Assembly (NCBI RefSeq): GCF_000757885.1
Contig: NZ_JQCR01000003.1
Location: 682,001-746,000 of the forward strand
Reading direction: 5' to 3'
Length of the DNA: 64,000 nucleotides
Source of the DNA: Paenibacillus wynnii
Lineage (GTDB): Bacteria > Bacillota > Bacilli > Paenibacillales > Paenibacillaceae
The notes below the pieces were generated by a model. It was not told the DNA's origin. It made no database searches and saw only the letters and a list, made by a program, of their open reading frames with translations. A program made the translations under genes and the position numbers. Numbering within the stretch: the stretch's first letter is position 1; every line of letters starts with the position of its first letter. Of this stretch, positions 1 to 8,462 are shown piece after piece.

Positions 1-691
1 TGAAGACAAGTTAATTCCAGGGAGTCGGGAGATTAAATACCCTAAGGAATTAGAAGCCGCGTTAATGGACAGTATCCGAACCTTGGATTTGGAGCGCATG
101 TTAACCCTTTTTGATGAGGTGTCAGCGGTGATCGAAGTGCAGGCCCTTCCCAAAGAAATAGCTGAGCGGCTCATCATTGAGATGGTTGTTGTGCTGTATA
201 GACAATTTGAGCATTTAAATTTATTAGCAGATTGGTCCTTGGATGGTTTGCTGAGCAAGCTGCATACGCTGGAAACCCTAAGTGAGATGATTGACGCCCT
301 GAAGCAGGAATTTCGGGAATGGATGTTGCAAAGCAACAAGACCGTGACCCGTGAGGACGGACGAAGTGTCATTGAGAAATCCATACGGTATATCGACAGT
401 AACTATCATAAAGATCTGAGCATTGAGGAAGTATCCGAGCTGGCGGATCTTAGCATTAGTCATTTCTGCACGCTGTTCAAGCAAATTTCCGGCTATACCT
501 TTTTGGAGTATGTCACGTACTGCCGCATGGAGAAAGCGAAAAATATTCTGCAGAACAGTAATGTAAAGGTATACCAGATTGCACCGCTTGTCGGTTACCA
601 GGACTCCAGATATTTTACCCAAGTGTTCAAAAGAGCTACAGGAAAGACTCCTACGGAGTATAGGGAGCAGAATGCTAAAGAGGTAAATTAG
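1..691 (+). CDS. AraC-type response regulator, 3' part (5' end outside window)
   Basis: The frame is open from the first bases of the window, so the true start lies upstream and only the C-terminal portion is present. The last ~100 residues are a two-helix-turn-helix AraC DNA-binding domain (SIRYIDSNYH, LSIEEVSELADLSISHF, then VGYQDSRYFTQVFKRATGKTPTEYR). The part before it, with the YPKELE-type segment, matches the linker of YesN-like response regulators, so an N-terminal receiver domain is expected outside the window. Such proteins usually pair with a YesM-type sensor kinase and control sugar uptake or cell-envelope genes. The target here is unknown. Confidence 0.85.
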   Translation, partial: EDKLIPGSREIKYPKELEAALMDSIRTLDLERMLTLFDEVSAVIEVQALPKEIAERLIIEMVVVLYRQFEHLNLLADWSLDGLLSKLHTLETLSEMIDALKQEFREWMLQSNKTVTREDGRSVIEKSIRYIDSNYHKDLSIEEVSELADLSISHFCTLFKQISGYTFLEYVTYCRMEKAKNILQNSNVKVYQIAPLVGYQDSRYFTQVFKRATGKTPTEYREQNAKEVN

Positions 692-762
692 GCAAGATGT
701 GGCTGAATGGACGCTCCGCGAACGGACCGTTGCTACAATCGCAAACGATTAATCTTGCTCTT

Positions 763-784
763 GAGTATGACAAATGTCATACTC
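763..784. promoter_or_regulatory. Perfect inverted repeat, likely DesR operator of the desaturase gene
   Basis: GAGTATGAC and GTCATACTC form a perfect 9-base dyad around a 4-base centre (AAAT). The centre lies about 65 bases upstream of the predicted desaturase transcription start. In B. subtilis, phosphorylated DesR activates des by binding dyad DNA upstream of its promoter. The des, desK and desR homologues directly downstream make that assignment likely. A further TATGAC half-site lies at 798-803. The operator role is inferred from position and symmetry. Confidence 0.7.
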
Positions 785-803
785 TCCACTTGATGTTTAT
801 GAC

Positions 804-832
804 TAACAAATCGGGGATACAATATCTATAAT
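804..832 (+). promoter_or_regulatory. Predicted des promoter with consensus -10 and very poor -35
   Basis: A consensus -10 (TATAAT, 827-832) has only TAACAA at the -35 position (804-809, 17-base spacing). A weak -35 next to an upstream dyad (763-784) is the layout expected of an activator-dependent promoter. The predicted start of transcription is near 839, giving a leader of about 50 bases. Confidence 0.6.
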
Positions 833-888
833 TAAAAATAGATACATGTAGATTTTCTTGCCAGAAACATCAAGGAGGAACCCTTACG

Positions 889-1953
889 ATGAATAAAGAT
901 CACACCAAACAACTTATCAACTTAAAAAAGAGTGTTGCCCCTTACGAAAAATATGATCGAGAAGCGAGCATTAGACAGCTTGTGAATACCTTGGTGCCGC
1001 TTGTGTTTTTATGGTACGCAACATATCTCAGTCTGTCTGTTTCCTACTGGCTTACGCTCTTGTTGGCGGTTCCGACAGCCGGTTTTGTGATCAGAACGTT
1101 TATAATTTGCCATGATTGCTGTCATGGATCGTTCTTTAAAAGTCGTAAGGCCAACGATATTATCGGCACCATTACGGGAATCATTTCCCTAGTTCCGTAT
1201 CGGCAGTGGAAGCATAGCCATTCCATTCATCATGCCGGAAGCAGCAACCTCGATAAAAGAGGAATTGGTGATATCTGGATAATGACTGTTGAGGAATATG
1301 AGGCCGCAAGCGCCTGGAAGCGTCTATATTACAGATTCTACCGTCATCCGTTGGTGATTTTCGGGATCGGACCGATTGCAGTCTTTGTTATTCAATACCG
1401 CTTTAATGCCAAAGGCGCAAAACGCAAGGAACGGATGAACACCTATCTGACTAACTTCTCTATTGCTGCTGTGTACGGATTACTTACTTGGGCTATCGGC
1501 TGGCAGGCTTTTCTTCTGGTTCAGATCCCTATTGTATTTGTTTCTGGTTTTCTTGGAATTTGGATGTTCTATGTTCAGCATCAGTTCGAGGATACGTTCT
1601 TCGAGAAGGAAGAAGATTGGAGTTATGTCCAAGCAGCGGTAGAAGGAAGCTCCTACTATAAACTGCCTAAGGTGCTCCAGTGGATCACGGGCAATATCGG
1701 ATTCCACCATGTCCATCATTTAAGTCCAAAGGTACCTAATTATAATTTGGAAAAAGCACATAACGCCACACCGCCGCTCCATAAAGCTACGACCATCACC
1801 ATTAAAACAAGTCTTAAGGCGCTCCACTACCGCTTATGGGATGAGGAGAATAAAGCCTTTATCACTTTCAAGCAGCTAAAATCCAGACTTCGCAATCCGG
1901 AACACGCGGCTGAGGATCTAATTATTAAACAGCGAAGATTACAAAATGAATAG
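889..1953 (+). CDS. des: Acyl-lipid fatty acid desaturase (Des)
   Basis: This 354-residue integral membrane desaturase introduces a double bond into membrane-lipid acyl chains and restores fluidity in the cold. The three histidine boxes of the di-iron site are visible: HDCCH at residues 75-79, HSHSIHH at about 109-115 and HHVHH near 272-276. Hydrophobic segments lie between the boxes. An AAGGAGG ribosome site precedes the ATG. Immediately downstream lies a desK-desR two-component pair, and upstream a dyad resembling a DesR operator, so the B. subtilis thermosensing pathway appears complete. Which carbon is desaturated cannot be told from sequence alone. Confidence 0.93.
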   Translation: MNKDHTKQLINLKKSVAPYEKYDREASIRQLVNTLVPLVFLWYATYLSLSVSYWLTLLLAVPTAGFVIRTFIICHDCCHGSFFKSRKANDIIGTITGIISLVPYRQWKHSHSIHHAGSSNLDKRGIGDIWIMTVEEYEAASAWKRLYYRFYRHPLVIFGIGPIAVFVIQYRFNAKGAKRKERMNTYLTNFSIAAVYGLLTWAIGWQAFLLVQIPIVFVSGFLGIWMFYVQHQFEDTFFEKEEDWSYVQAAVEGSSYYKLPKVLQWITGNIGFHHVHHLSPKVPNYNLEKAHNATPPLHKATTITIKTSLKALHYRLWDEENKAFITFKQLKSRLRNPEHAAEDLIIKQRRLQNE

Positions 1954-2113
1954 CGCATAAAAGTGCAGACCATAAGCAGTAATTCAGAGGGAGATTAAAG
2001 CCGAGCAATGCTTACCGGTTTTGATCTTCTTCTCTTTTTAATGTGGTTTACCGGATACGGTCAGGTTTATGCTAAAATAAGGGTATCAATTCATTGGAAA
2101 AAGGATGGCGGAC

Positions 2114-3250
2114 ATGCAGAAGTGGCATCATATCTTTCACAAAAGTACGGGTCTAAGTCCTTATGTCTGGGCTGTTTTTTACATTCTGCCTTTTTACTTT
2201 ATCTTTCGATCCTCCTCCATGTATGAAGTGGTCTCCGGGATTATCATGATAGCTGTTTTTTTCATATGTTATGTGCTCTCATTTATATCCAAAGGCTGGG
2301 TCGTTTATTTCTGGACAAGTGTACAGATTGTGGTCTCTATCGCGATGACACTGTTGTTCGGATATGTATACTTTGCGCTTTTCCTGGCATTTTTCATTGG
2401 TAACATACAGAATCGTATCGGGTTCTTTACCCTATATTCAATACATCTGGTGACGACAATTGTTACGATTAACTATGGATTACTTTCGCGGAATCCCGTG
2501 TTCATTACCCAGCTGCCCTTTGTACTTGTCAGTATGATTGCTGTTGTGCTGCTTCCAGTGACCACCTATAACCGCAACAATCAGGATAAGCTGCAAGGTC
2601 AGCTGGAACATGCTAATAAGCGTATTTCCGAGATGGTCAAGCAAGAAGAACGTCAGCGGATTGCCCGTGATCTGCATGATACACTGGGTCAGAAGCTGTC
2701 ACTCATTGGGCTGAAAAGCGATTTGGCCGGCAAGCTGATTACCAAAAATCCGACGCAAGCGATTTCTGAGATTAATGACGTACGCCAGACGGCAAGAAGT
2801 GCCTTGAAAGAGGTGCGTGAGATGGTCACGCAGATGCGAGGTATTCGGTTGGAGGATGAGCTGCTGCGGATACGACAGCTTTTAGATGCTGCTGAAATTG
2901 AATTTATATTGGAAGGCAACCCGAAGCTGACTAATACGTCACTTATTACCGAGAATGTCCTAAGCATGTGCATTAAAGAAGCCGTTACCAATGTGGTTAA
3001 GCACAGTAAGGCCGAGGTCTGCCATATCATTATTGAGCCGTCTCGGACGGACCTCATGATTAAAGTGCAGGATAATGGTGCAGGAATTTCAGACAATAAT
3101 GTATATTTTAAAGGACATGGATTGCAAGGAATGAGAGAAAGGCTAGAATTTGTAAACGGCTGTATGGATATCGTTAGCGATCAGGGTACGACCCTTGTCA
3201 TTAAGGTGCCCAATGTATTTAAACAGGCCGATCAGGAGGCTAATATATGA
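2114..3250 (+). CDS. desK: Thermosensor histidine kinase DesK
   Basis: A 378-residue sensor kinase with about five N-terminal transmembrane segments, a short coiled linker, a HisKA_3 phosphoacceptor (RIARDLHDTLGQK, His near residue 188) and a HATPase_c domain (N box with NVVKHSKA, G1 DNGAGIS, G2 GHGLQGMRERL). This architecture is that of B. subtilis DesK, whose transmembrane part senses bilayer thickness and fluidity. The ATG at 2114 is preferred over the in-frame ATG at 2105 because the AAGGA motif at 2101-2105 is then 8 bases upstream. The 3' end overlaps desR by 4 bases, implying translational coupling. Confidence 0.88.
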   Translation: MQKWHHIFHKSTGLSPYVWAVFYILPFYFIFRSSSMYEVVSGIIMIAVFFICYVLSFISKGWVVYFWTSVQIVVSIAMTLLFGYVYFALFLAFFIGNIQNRIGFFTLYSIHLVTTIVTINYGLLSRNPVFITQLPFVLVSMIAVVLLPVTTYNRNNQDKLQGQLEHANKRISEMVKQEERQRIARDLHDTLGQKLSLIGLKSDLAGKLITKNPTQAISEINDVRQTARSALKEVREMVTQMRGIRLEDELLRIRQLLDAAEIEFILEGNPKLTNTSLITENVLSMCIKEAVTNVVKHSKAEVCHIIIEPSRTDLMIKVQDNGAGISDNNVYFKGHGLQGMRERLEFVNGCMDIVSDQGTTLVIKVPNVFKQADQEANI

Positions 3251-3849
3251 TAAAAATTGTGATTGCCGAGGATCAGCGAATGCTGCTGGGCGCATTGGCT
3301 TCGCTGCTTGATTTGGAAGAGGATATGAAGGTAGTGGGCAGGGCAAGTAACGGGGAAGAAGCCGTAAAGCTGGTGCAGATCCATAAACCGGATGTATGTA
3401 TCATGGACATTGAGATGCCGGCTATGAGCGGTCTTGAAGCCGCAGAGGCGATTAAGGGGTCAGGTTGTAAGGTGATGATTCTCACGACTTTCGCCCGGGC
3501 AGGCTACTTCGAACGTGCAGTAAAGGCTGGGGTTAATGCTTATCTGCTGAAAGATAGCCCGAGTGAGGAGCTGGCGCTCGCTATCCGCAACGTGATGACC
3601 GGGCGCCGGATATACGCCCCCGAGCTTATGGATGAGGCTTATGGCGGCGAATCTAATCCGCTCACACAGCGGGAGAAAGAAGTTCTAGGACTAATAGCCG
3701 ACGGCAAAAATACGAAGGAAATCGCCAGCCAGCTGTACATCACAACTGGAACTGTACGTAATTATATCTCCGTGATCTTGGATAAGCTTGGTGTTGGCAA
3801 CCGGATTGAAGCTATTACCCGTTTCAAAGAGAAGGGCTGGTTCAAATGA
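3247..3849 (+). CDS. desR: NarL/LuxR-type response regulator DesR
   Basis: This 200-residue regulator has a receiver domain with the phosphoacceptor Asp in VCIMDIEMP (near residue 54) and a conserved Lys in LLKDSPS, followed by a LuxR helix-turn-helix (LTQREKEVLGLIADGKNTKEI to LDKLGVGNR). It overlaps desK by ATGA, so kinase and regulator should be made together. The likely target is the dyad at 763-784 in front of the desaturase gene, which the phosphorylated dimer would activate after a temperature drop. Confidence 0.9.
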   Translation: MIKIVIAEDQRMLLGALASLLDLEEDMKVVGRASNGEEAVKLVQIHKPDVCIMDIEMPAMSGLEAAEAIKGSGCKVMILTTFARAGYFERAVKAGVNAYLLKDSPSEELALAIRNVMTGRRIYAPELMDEAYGGESNPLTQREKEVLGLIADGKNTKEIASQLYITTGTVRNYISVILDKLGVGNRIEAITRFKEKGWFK

Positions 3850-3858
3850 ATGAGCAAG

Positions 3859-3901
3859 GGTGTCTCATAAAGCCATGAAAATGGTTGTGGGACACCTTTT
3901 G
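3859..3901 (+). terminator. Rho-independent terminator after desR
   Basis: GGTGTC pairs with GACACC with further partial pairing inside, followed by TTTTGTT. It separates the des module from the SWIM operon. Confidence 0.75.
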
Positions 3902-4013
3902 TTAAAATTATAGGCAAACAGATGATCTTGTTTGCTGGGAATGGGTAATAATATCCAAGCTGATCTATTATATATAAAAACTATTATATTTACTGAATAG
4001 GGAGGGAACTTAT

Positions 4014-5453
4014 TTGGTTGAACTTACATCTTCTTACGTGGATTCACTCGCCCCTAATGCCGCAGCCATTAAGAACGGTCAAGGACTTGTAAGGAAGAGA
4101 AGCTTCGTGCAGCTTAACCGTTCAGAAAACGGAGAATTACTCTTCGGACAATGCTCAGGCAGCGGGAAATCCAACTATGAATGTTCTGTAGATTTTATGT
4201 CCCCGGATAAGCCGGTATTCCGTTGTACCTGTCCTAGCAGGCAATTTCCATGTAAGCATGTGTTGGGCCTGATGTATGCTTCTGCAGAAGGTCAAGCATT
4301 TACGGTAGACGTTGTACCTGAGGATATTACCTTGAAGCGTGAAAAGGCCGAGAAGCGTGTAGAGTCCAAAGTGAACCAACTGACGGAAGAAGCCGTATTA
4401 AAGCCTAAAAAAGTGAATAAGTCTGCATTAAAGAAAAAAATCACCACGCAGTTGGAAGGACTGGATGTACTGGAGAAGCTGATCCTTTTCCTGATTCGTG
4501 GCGGACTGGCTACGATTGACAGCAAAACGATATCTCATATTCACGAGCATGTGAAACAGATGGGGAACTATTATTTATCAGGTGCACAAGTAGAGCTTCG
4601 ACGGTTCGCGCTGCTGTTGTCACAGGATCACGATCGTGAGCAGAGCTATACATATGCCGTAGATCAATTAACTCGGCTTCATTCATTCATTAAGAAAGGC
4701 CGGACCTACTTGACTGCCAAGCAGGAGGACCCGGAGCTTGCCCTGGATCATGAATCTACAATTGAAGAGTGGCTCGGCCATGCATGGCAGTTATCGGAGC
4801 TGAAAGAATGCGGCCTGATAAGGGAAAATGCAGAATTGCTTCAACTAGCCTTTTATAGCTATAACGATACCGCTCGTCAGGAACATGTAGATATAGGCTT
4901 CTGGATGGAAATATCCAACGGAGAAATACACCGCACGATACAGTACCGGCCCTACAAGGCTGCTAAGTTTATCAGAGAGGATGACAGCTTCTTTGAGGTT
5001 GCTCAGATTCCGGCTTTAAATAGATATCCCGGCGGTATGAATGCCCGTGTACGGTATGAGGAAATGATCCCCAGACCTCTGACGGCAGCTGACTTGACCG
5101 AAGTTACAAACAGTGCACAGCGCTCTTATGCGGAGGTCATTAAAAAGGTGAAGAATCAGCTCAAAAATCCACTCAGTGATACTTCACCGGTTGTACTGCT
5201 GCATGTATCTAAGCTGAGCCAAACAGAAAGCGGCCAATACGCAATCGAGGATGAGACTGGCGAGTTGTTAGTCCTTGAGGATCTTTTATCTTTGCCGCAA
5301 GGGACGGTTTCCTTTCTTCCTTTTCTTGATCCCATACAAGTAGAAGACAGTTCGGTACTGGTGATGTTCGAACACCGTATGGATCAGGGAAGGCTTATCG
5401 CGCAGCCTCTGACGTTTATTACTCGAACTCTTGTCACCCGCCTTTTATACTAG
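4014..5453 (+). CDS. SWIM zinc-finger protein, first gene of the MoxR/vWA/DUF5682 operon
   Basis: This 479-residue protein has a SWIM zinc-binding motif CxCx6CxH at residues 71-82 (CTCPSRQFPCKH). The family fold is thought to bind zinc and then DNA or protein partners. The remaining ~390 residues are mainly helical with a beta-rich C-terminus that I do not recognise. The start is TTG at 4014, seven bases after a GGGAGGG ribosome site; no better ATG exists nearby. It leads a five-gene same-strand cluster with short or negative gaps (27 bases to the next gene), so it probably works with the HEAT, AAA+, DUF5682 and vWA products. Its molecular role is unknown. Confidence 0.85.
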   Translation: MVELTSSYVDSLAPNAAAIKNGQGLVRKRSFVQLNRSENGELLFGQCSGSGKSNYECSVDFMSPDKPVFRCTCPSRQFPCKHVLGLMYASAEGQAFTVDVVPEDITLKREKAEKRVESKVNQLTEEAVLKPKKVNKSALKKKITTQLEGLDVLEKLILFLIRGGLATIDSKTISHIHEHVKQMGNYYLSGAQVELRRFALLLSQDHDREQSYTYAVDQLTRLHSFIKKGRTYLTAKQEDPELALDHESTIEEWLGHAWQLSELKECGLIRENAELLQLAFYSYNDTARQEHVDIGFWMEISNGEIHRTIQYRPYKAAKFIREDDSFFEVAQIPALNRYPGGMNARVRYEEMIPRPLTAADLTEVTNSAQRSYAEVIKKVKNQLKNPLSDTSPVVLLHVSKLSQTESGQYAIEDETGELLVLEDLLSLPQGTVSFLPFLDPIQVEDSSVLVMFEHRMDQGRLIAQPLTFITRTLVTRLLY

Positions 5454-5480
5454 CAGAACCATAAGTTGGGAGGATCAACG

Positions 5481-7331
5481 ATGAGTAAAGATTTATTGCA
5501 GGAGCTTCATCAAGAGGTAAGAAGGCTCTATATTGCCGGAAGTGATTTGGCGCCGGGAGATTTCCGGTTAAAGAGGCTTTTACCGCAGTTTGAGCAACTT
5601 GGGACACGGGCACCTATCTTTAAGAAATTAGGGGAAGGCATTACCGAGCTTCTGGAAAGTTCGGAGGGTCAGGGGCAGGAAACGGCTATAAAGCTTCAGA
5701 ATCTCACCTCGCTACTAGGTTCAGTGCTGCGTACTCAAGGCTCAACTACACCTGACGGTGTGTCTGTGGACCTTAGTTACCGGCCTATAAATTTGTCAAC
5801 GAGCTTCTCCTACCGGAAGCTGGCACAGGTGCAAAGAGCACTAACTACAACTGGAAGCGGACGCTACGAAATTGTAACTGAAGCATTTGCACAAGGAATA
5901 TTCCGGGATTTACGTCTATTTCCATTAGCTATTAAAGCGCTGGATGATCCATATGTGGAGATTGCTGAATTCGCTAAAGATAAGATTCTTCCTGCCTACG
6001 GACAGCCAATAGTCCCGCATCTACTAGAGATCTTCAACCCCTCCGGCAGCAAAAGTGAGGTTCGCAAGCTACAGGTCATCCGCAAAGTAGGCGGTACTGA
6101 GGTCCTTGGGGTGATCTACAATGCAGCAGAGAATGGAACGGACGATATTAGAGTAGAGGCAATCAAATGCCTATCGGGCTTTGATGAATATGTGCAGGCA
6201 CTGCTGCAATGGACGAAGAGTAAGAAAAAAGTGATTCGGGAAGCTGCCTATGAAGCCTTAGCCTCTGGGGGTACTTTGCTAGGCAGAGAACGGCTATATG
6301 AAGCTTTTCTAGGAAATGACAGAGGGCTGGTAGCGGAAGCATTGGTGAAATGGCCGTCTCCACAGTTGACGGAGCAGTTGTCACCTCTTTTTATGGCTGA
6401 GCTTAAGCAAGCTCCTATAGAGACGGATGATAAGAAAAAGTGTGAGGCCGTATTTAATACGATCGGCCCCTTTATAACCGCTTTAGAAGAGCAACGAAAT
6501 AAACAGCTTGATGAGATTTACAGCTATGTTGTGAAGGAATATAAGCAGTTCCTTGCTCTGGGTTGGATTCCATTAATTGATCAAGCGGCATTATACCTGG
6601 AGAAGACCGGTTCAATGGAAGCCTTGGAACTGCTTCAGGTACTGGAGAAGCAGAACCTGCGTTATTTTCCTCATTACTTCAGAGCCGCAAGGATGCTAAT
6701 GTCACCGAAGGATATTTATAACCATTTTACTGGGAACCTAATCGATAAATTAAAATCATTTGTATCGAAATCTGCGCTTCAGCGTGAGAAACAGCTCTTG
6801 GAAACTCTTGAGACTCAAGTTATGCACTGTACACAGTTGGTTTATGAAGTACCGCCGGAGTTAGACGGAGGTGACACTCATTACACACTTGAGATGATGT
6901 CTGCAGAGGAGATTTCAACACAATGGGATCCCCGCTGGCTGGACTGGCTGATCGAACGGGATTCAATGGATCTAGTCTGTGCATTTGCCCGACCTGGGCA
7001 TAAGGCTGCTGAGGAATATATATTGAATAAATTGCACAATGAGCCAATCGGCAGAAAAAATTACTACTCCGATGACGTGAAACATGTCCTCATGGGCCTA
7101 GAGCGTACGGGGATGGAAGAATCAGAACGATTAGAGCTGCTGATGACTGTATTAGAGAACAGAAAGCGGTATCATCCGTACATGTTTGATTATTATCTAT
7201 TTGATATGATGCTCCGCTTCCCTATAAGTTATATCAGCCGCATTGAGGCTGCCGCTACGCAACATAAATATGAAGCCAGCCGACAGTTGGAGGTTGTATC
7301 TAGACATTTGCACAACAAATCACGTATCTAG
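5481..7331 (+). CDS. HEAT-repeat protein of the MoxR/vWA operon (DUF5691-like position)
   Basis: The product is 616 residues, almost entirely alpha-helical. Repeated hydrophobic helix pairs resemble HEAT repeats, for example the segments DPYVEIAEFAKDK, DDIRVEAIKCLSG, KKVIREAAYEALAS and RGLVAEALVKWPS around residues 160-290. No catalytic motif is visible, so a scaffold or adaptor role is inferred. The start is ATG at 5481 behind GGGAGGA, not the earlier in-frame TTG at 5466. In related operons that I recall, this slot is held by a DUF5691 protein, but I cannot confirm that family from sequence alone. Confidence 0.75.
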   Translation: MSKDLLQELHQEVRRLYIAGSDLAPGDFRLKRLLPQFEQLGTRAPIFKKLGEGITELLESSEGQGQETAIKLQNLTSLLGSVLRTQGSTTPDGVSVDLSYRPINLSTSFSYRKLAQVQRALTTTGSGRYEIVTEAFAQGIFRDLRLFPLAIKALDDPYVEIAEFAKDKILPAYGQPIVPHLLEIFNPSGSKSEVRKLQVIRKVGGTEVLGVIYNAAENGTDDIRVEAIKCLSGFDEYVQALLQWTKSKKKVIREAAYEALASGGTLLGRERLYEAFLGNDRGLVAEALVKWPSPQLTEQLSPLFMAELKQAPIETDDKKKCEAVFNTIGPFITALEEQRNKQLDEIYSYVVKEYKQFLALGWIPLIDQAALYLEKTGSMEALELLQVLEKQNLRYFPHYFRAARMLMSPKDIYNHFTGNLIDKLKSFVSKSALQREKQLLETLETQVMHCTQLVYEVPPELDGGDTHYTLEMMSAEEISTQWDPRWLDWLIERDSMDLVCAFARPGHKAAEEYILNKLHNEPIGRKNYYSDDVKHVLMGLERTGMEESERLELLMTVLENRKRYHPYMFDYYLFDMMLRFPISYISRIEAAATQHKYEASRQLEVVSRHLHNKSRI

Positions 7332-7358
7332 CGCCTTAAATGAAAAGGAGATGTATCG

Positions 7359-8462
7359 ATGACTATTGGGCAAGATCAACTTCAGGATTACATGCGACTG
7401 CCTGCAGAGATGCTGTACAGTGGGGAGTTGGAAGCCCTTCGTAAAGCAGATACAGGAAAGATTCCGTCAGGCTGGCAAATGTCACCCCGCTCGGTGCTGA
7501 CATTCATTGCAGGGGGTAAAGCCGGTAAAACGGAAATTACCCCCAAATATATCGGCAATACGCGTCTGATTGAGATGGCTATTGCAACGCTTGTTACTGA
7601 CCGGGCACTTCTCCTTATAGGAGAGCCAGGTACCGCAAAATCATGGTTGTCTGAGAATTTGGCGGCGGCTATCTACGGGAATTCGGGGCTGGTTGTTCAA
7701 GGAACTGCAGGAACTAGTGAAGAACATGTTCGCTATTCTTGGAACTATGCGATGTTGCTAGCAAACGGCCCAACACCGGAAGCGCTTGTGAAAAGCCCAA
7801 TTATGCGGGCAATGGAGAGCGGGGGCATTGCACGCTTTGAAGAAATCTCTCGCTGTGCTTCAGAAGTTCAGGATGCTCTGATCTCGATTTTGTCGGAGAA
7901 GACGATTTCTGTTCCTGAGTTGGCCAAAGAGACAAGCGCGCGTAAAGGGTTCTCCATCATCGCTACTGCGAATACAAGAGACCGCGGCGTCAACGAGATG
8001 TCAGCAGCGCTGAAAAGACGCTTCAACATTATTGTGCTGCCTGCTCCGGCGGATATCGAAACAGAGCTTTCGATTGTCAAGAAGCGGGTTCGTGAGATTG
8101 CTTCTTCTTATGAACTGCAGGCTTCTTTTCCTGCGGATGAAGCGTTGCTTAAGGTGGTTACTATCTTCCGCGAGCTGCGAAGCGGCATGACGCTGGATAA
8201 GAAAGAGAAGTTGAAATCACCTGCCGGTGTAATTTCTACTGCTGAGGCAATCTCCCTATTAACCAACAGTATGGCGTTGGCTGCCAGCTTCGGCACTGGA
8301 GAGCTTACAGATGCCGACTTGGCTTCCGGGCTACAAGGAGCAATTGTGAAGGATGATGACAAGGATAAGCTGGTTTGGAAGGAATACCTGGATAATGTAA
8401 TGAAGAAAAGAGGAGCGGAATGGCGGGGACTCTACCAGGCCTGTAAGGAGATGAACGAGTGA
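7359..8462 (+). CDS. MoxR-type AAA+ ATPase
   Basis: This 367-residue ATPase has Walker A GEPGTAKS (residues 88-95), Walker B ending IARFEEI (157-163), sensor-1 Asn in ATANTRDRG (about 202-210) and an arginine finger region ALKRRF (217-222). This is the MoxR/RavA-like subset of helix-2-insert AAA+ proteins. MoxR proteins typically work with a vWA/MIDAS protein as a remodelling or metal-insertion chaperone, and a vWA gene lies two genes downstream. The ribosome site AAAAGGAG is well placed. The 3' end overlaps the DUF5682 gene by 4 bases (GTGA). Confidence 0.92.
   Translation: MTIGQDQLQDYMRLPAEMLYSGELEALRKADTGKIPSGWQMSPRSVLTFIAGGKAGKTEITPKYIGNTRLIEMAIATLVTDRALLLIGEPGTAKSWLSENLAAAIYGNSGLVVQGTAGTSEEHVRYSWNYAMLLANGPTPEALVKSPIMRAMESGGIARFEEISRCASEVQDALISILSEKTISVPELAKETSARKGFSIIATANTRDRGVNEMSAALKRRFNIIVLPAPADIETELSIVKKRVREIASSYELQASFPADEALLKVVTIFRELRSGMTLDKKEKLKSPAGVISTAEAISLLTNSMALAASFGTGELTDADLASGLQGAIVKDDDKDKLVWKEYLDNVMKKRGAEWRGLYQACKEMNE

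Noticed and set aside
2008..2226. A 72-codon plus-strand frame overlapping desK
   Set aside because: It lies in another frame over the promoter and the first part of desK, has no ribosome site, and desK has complete domains.
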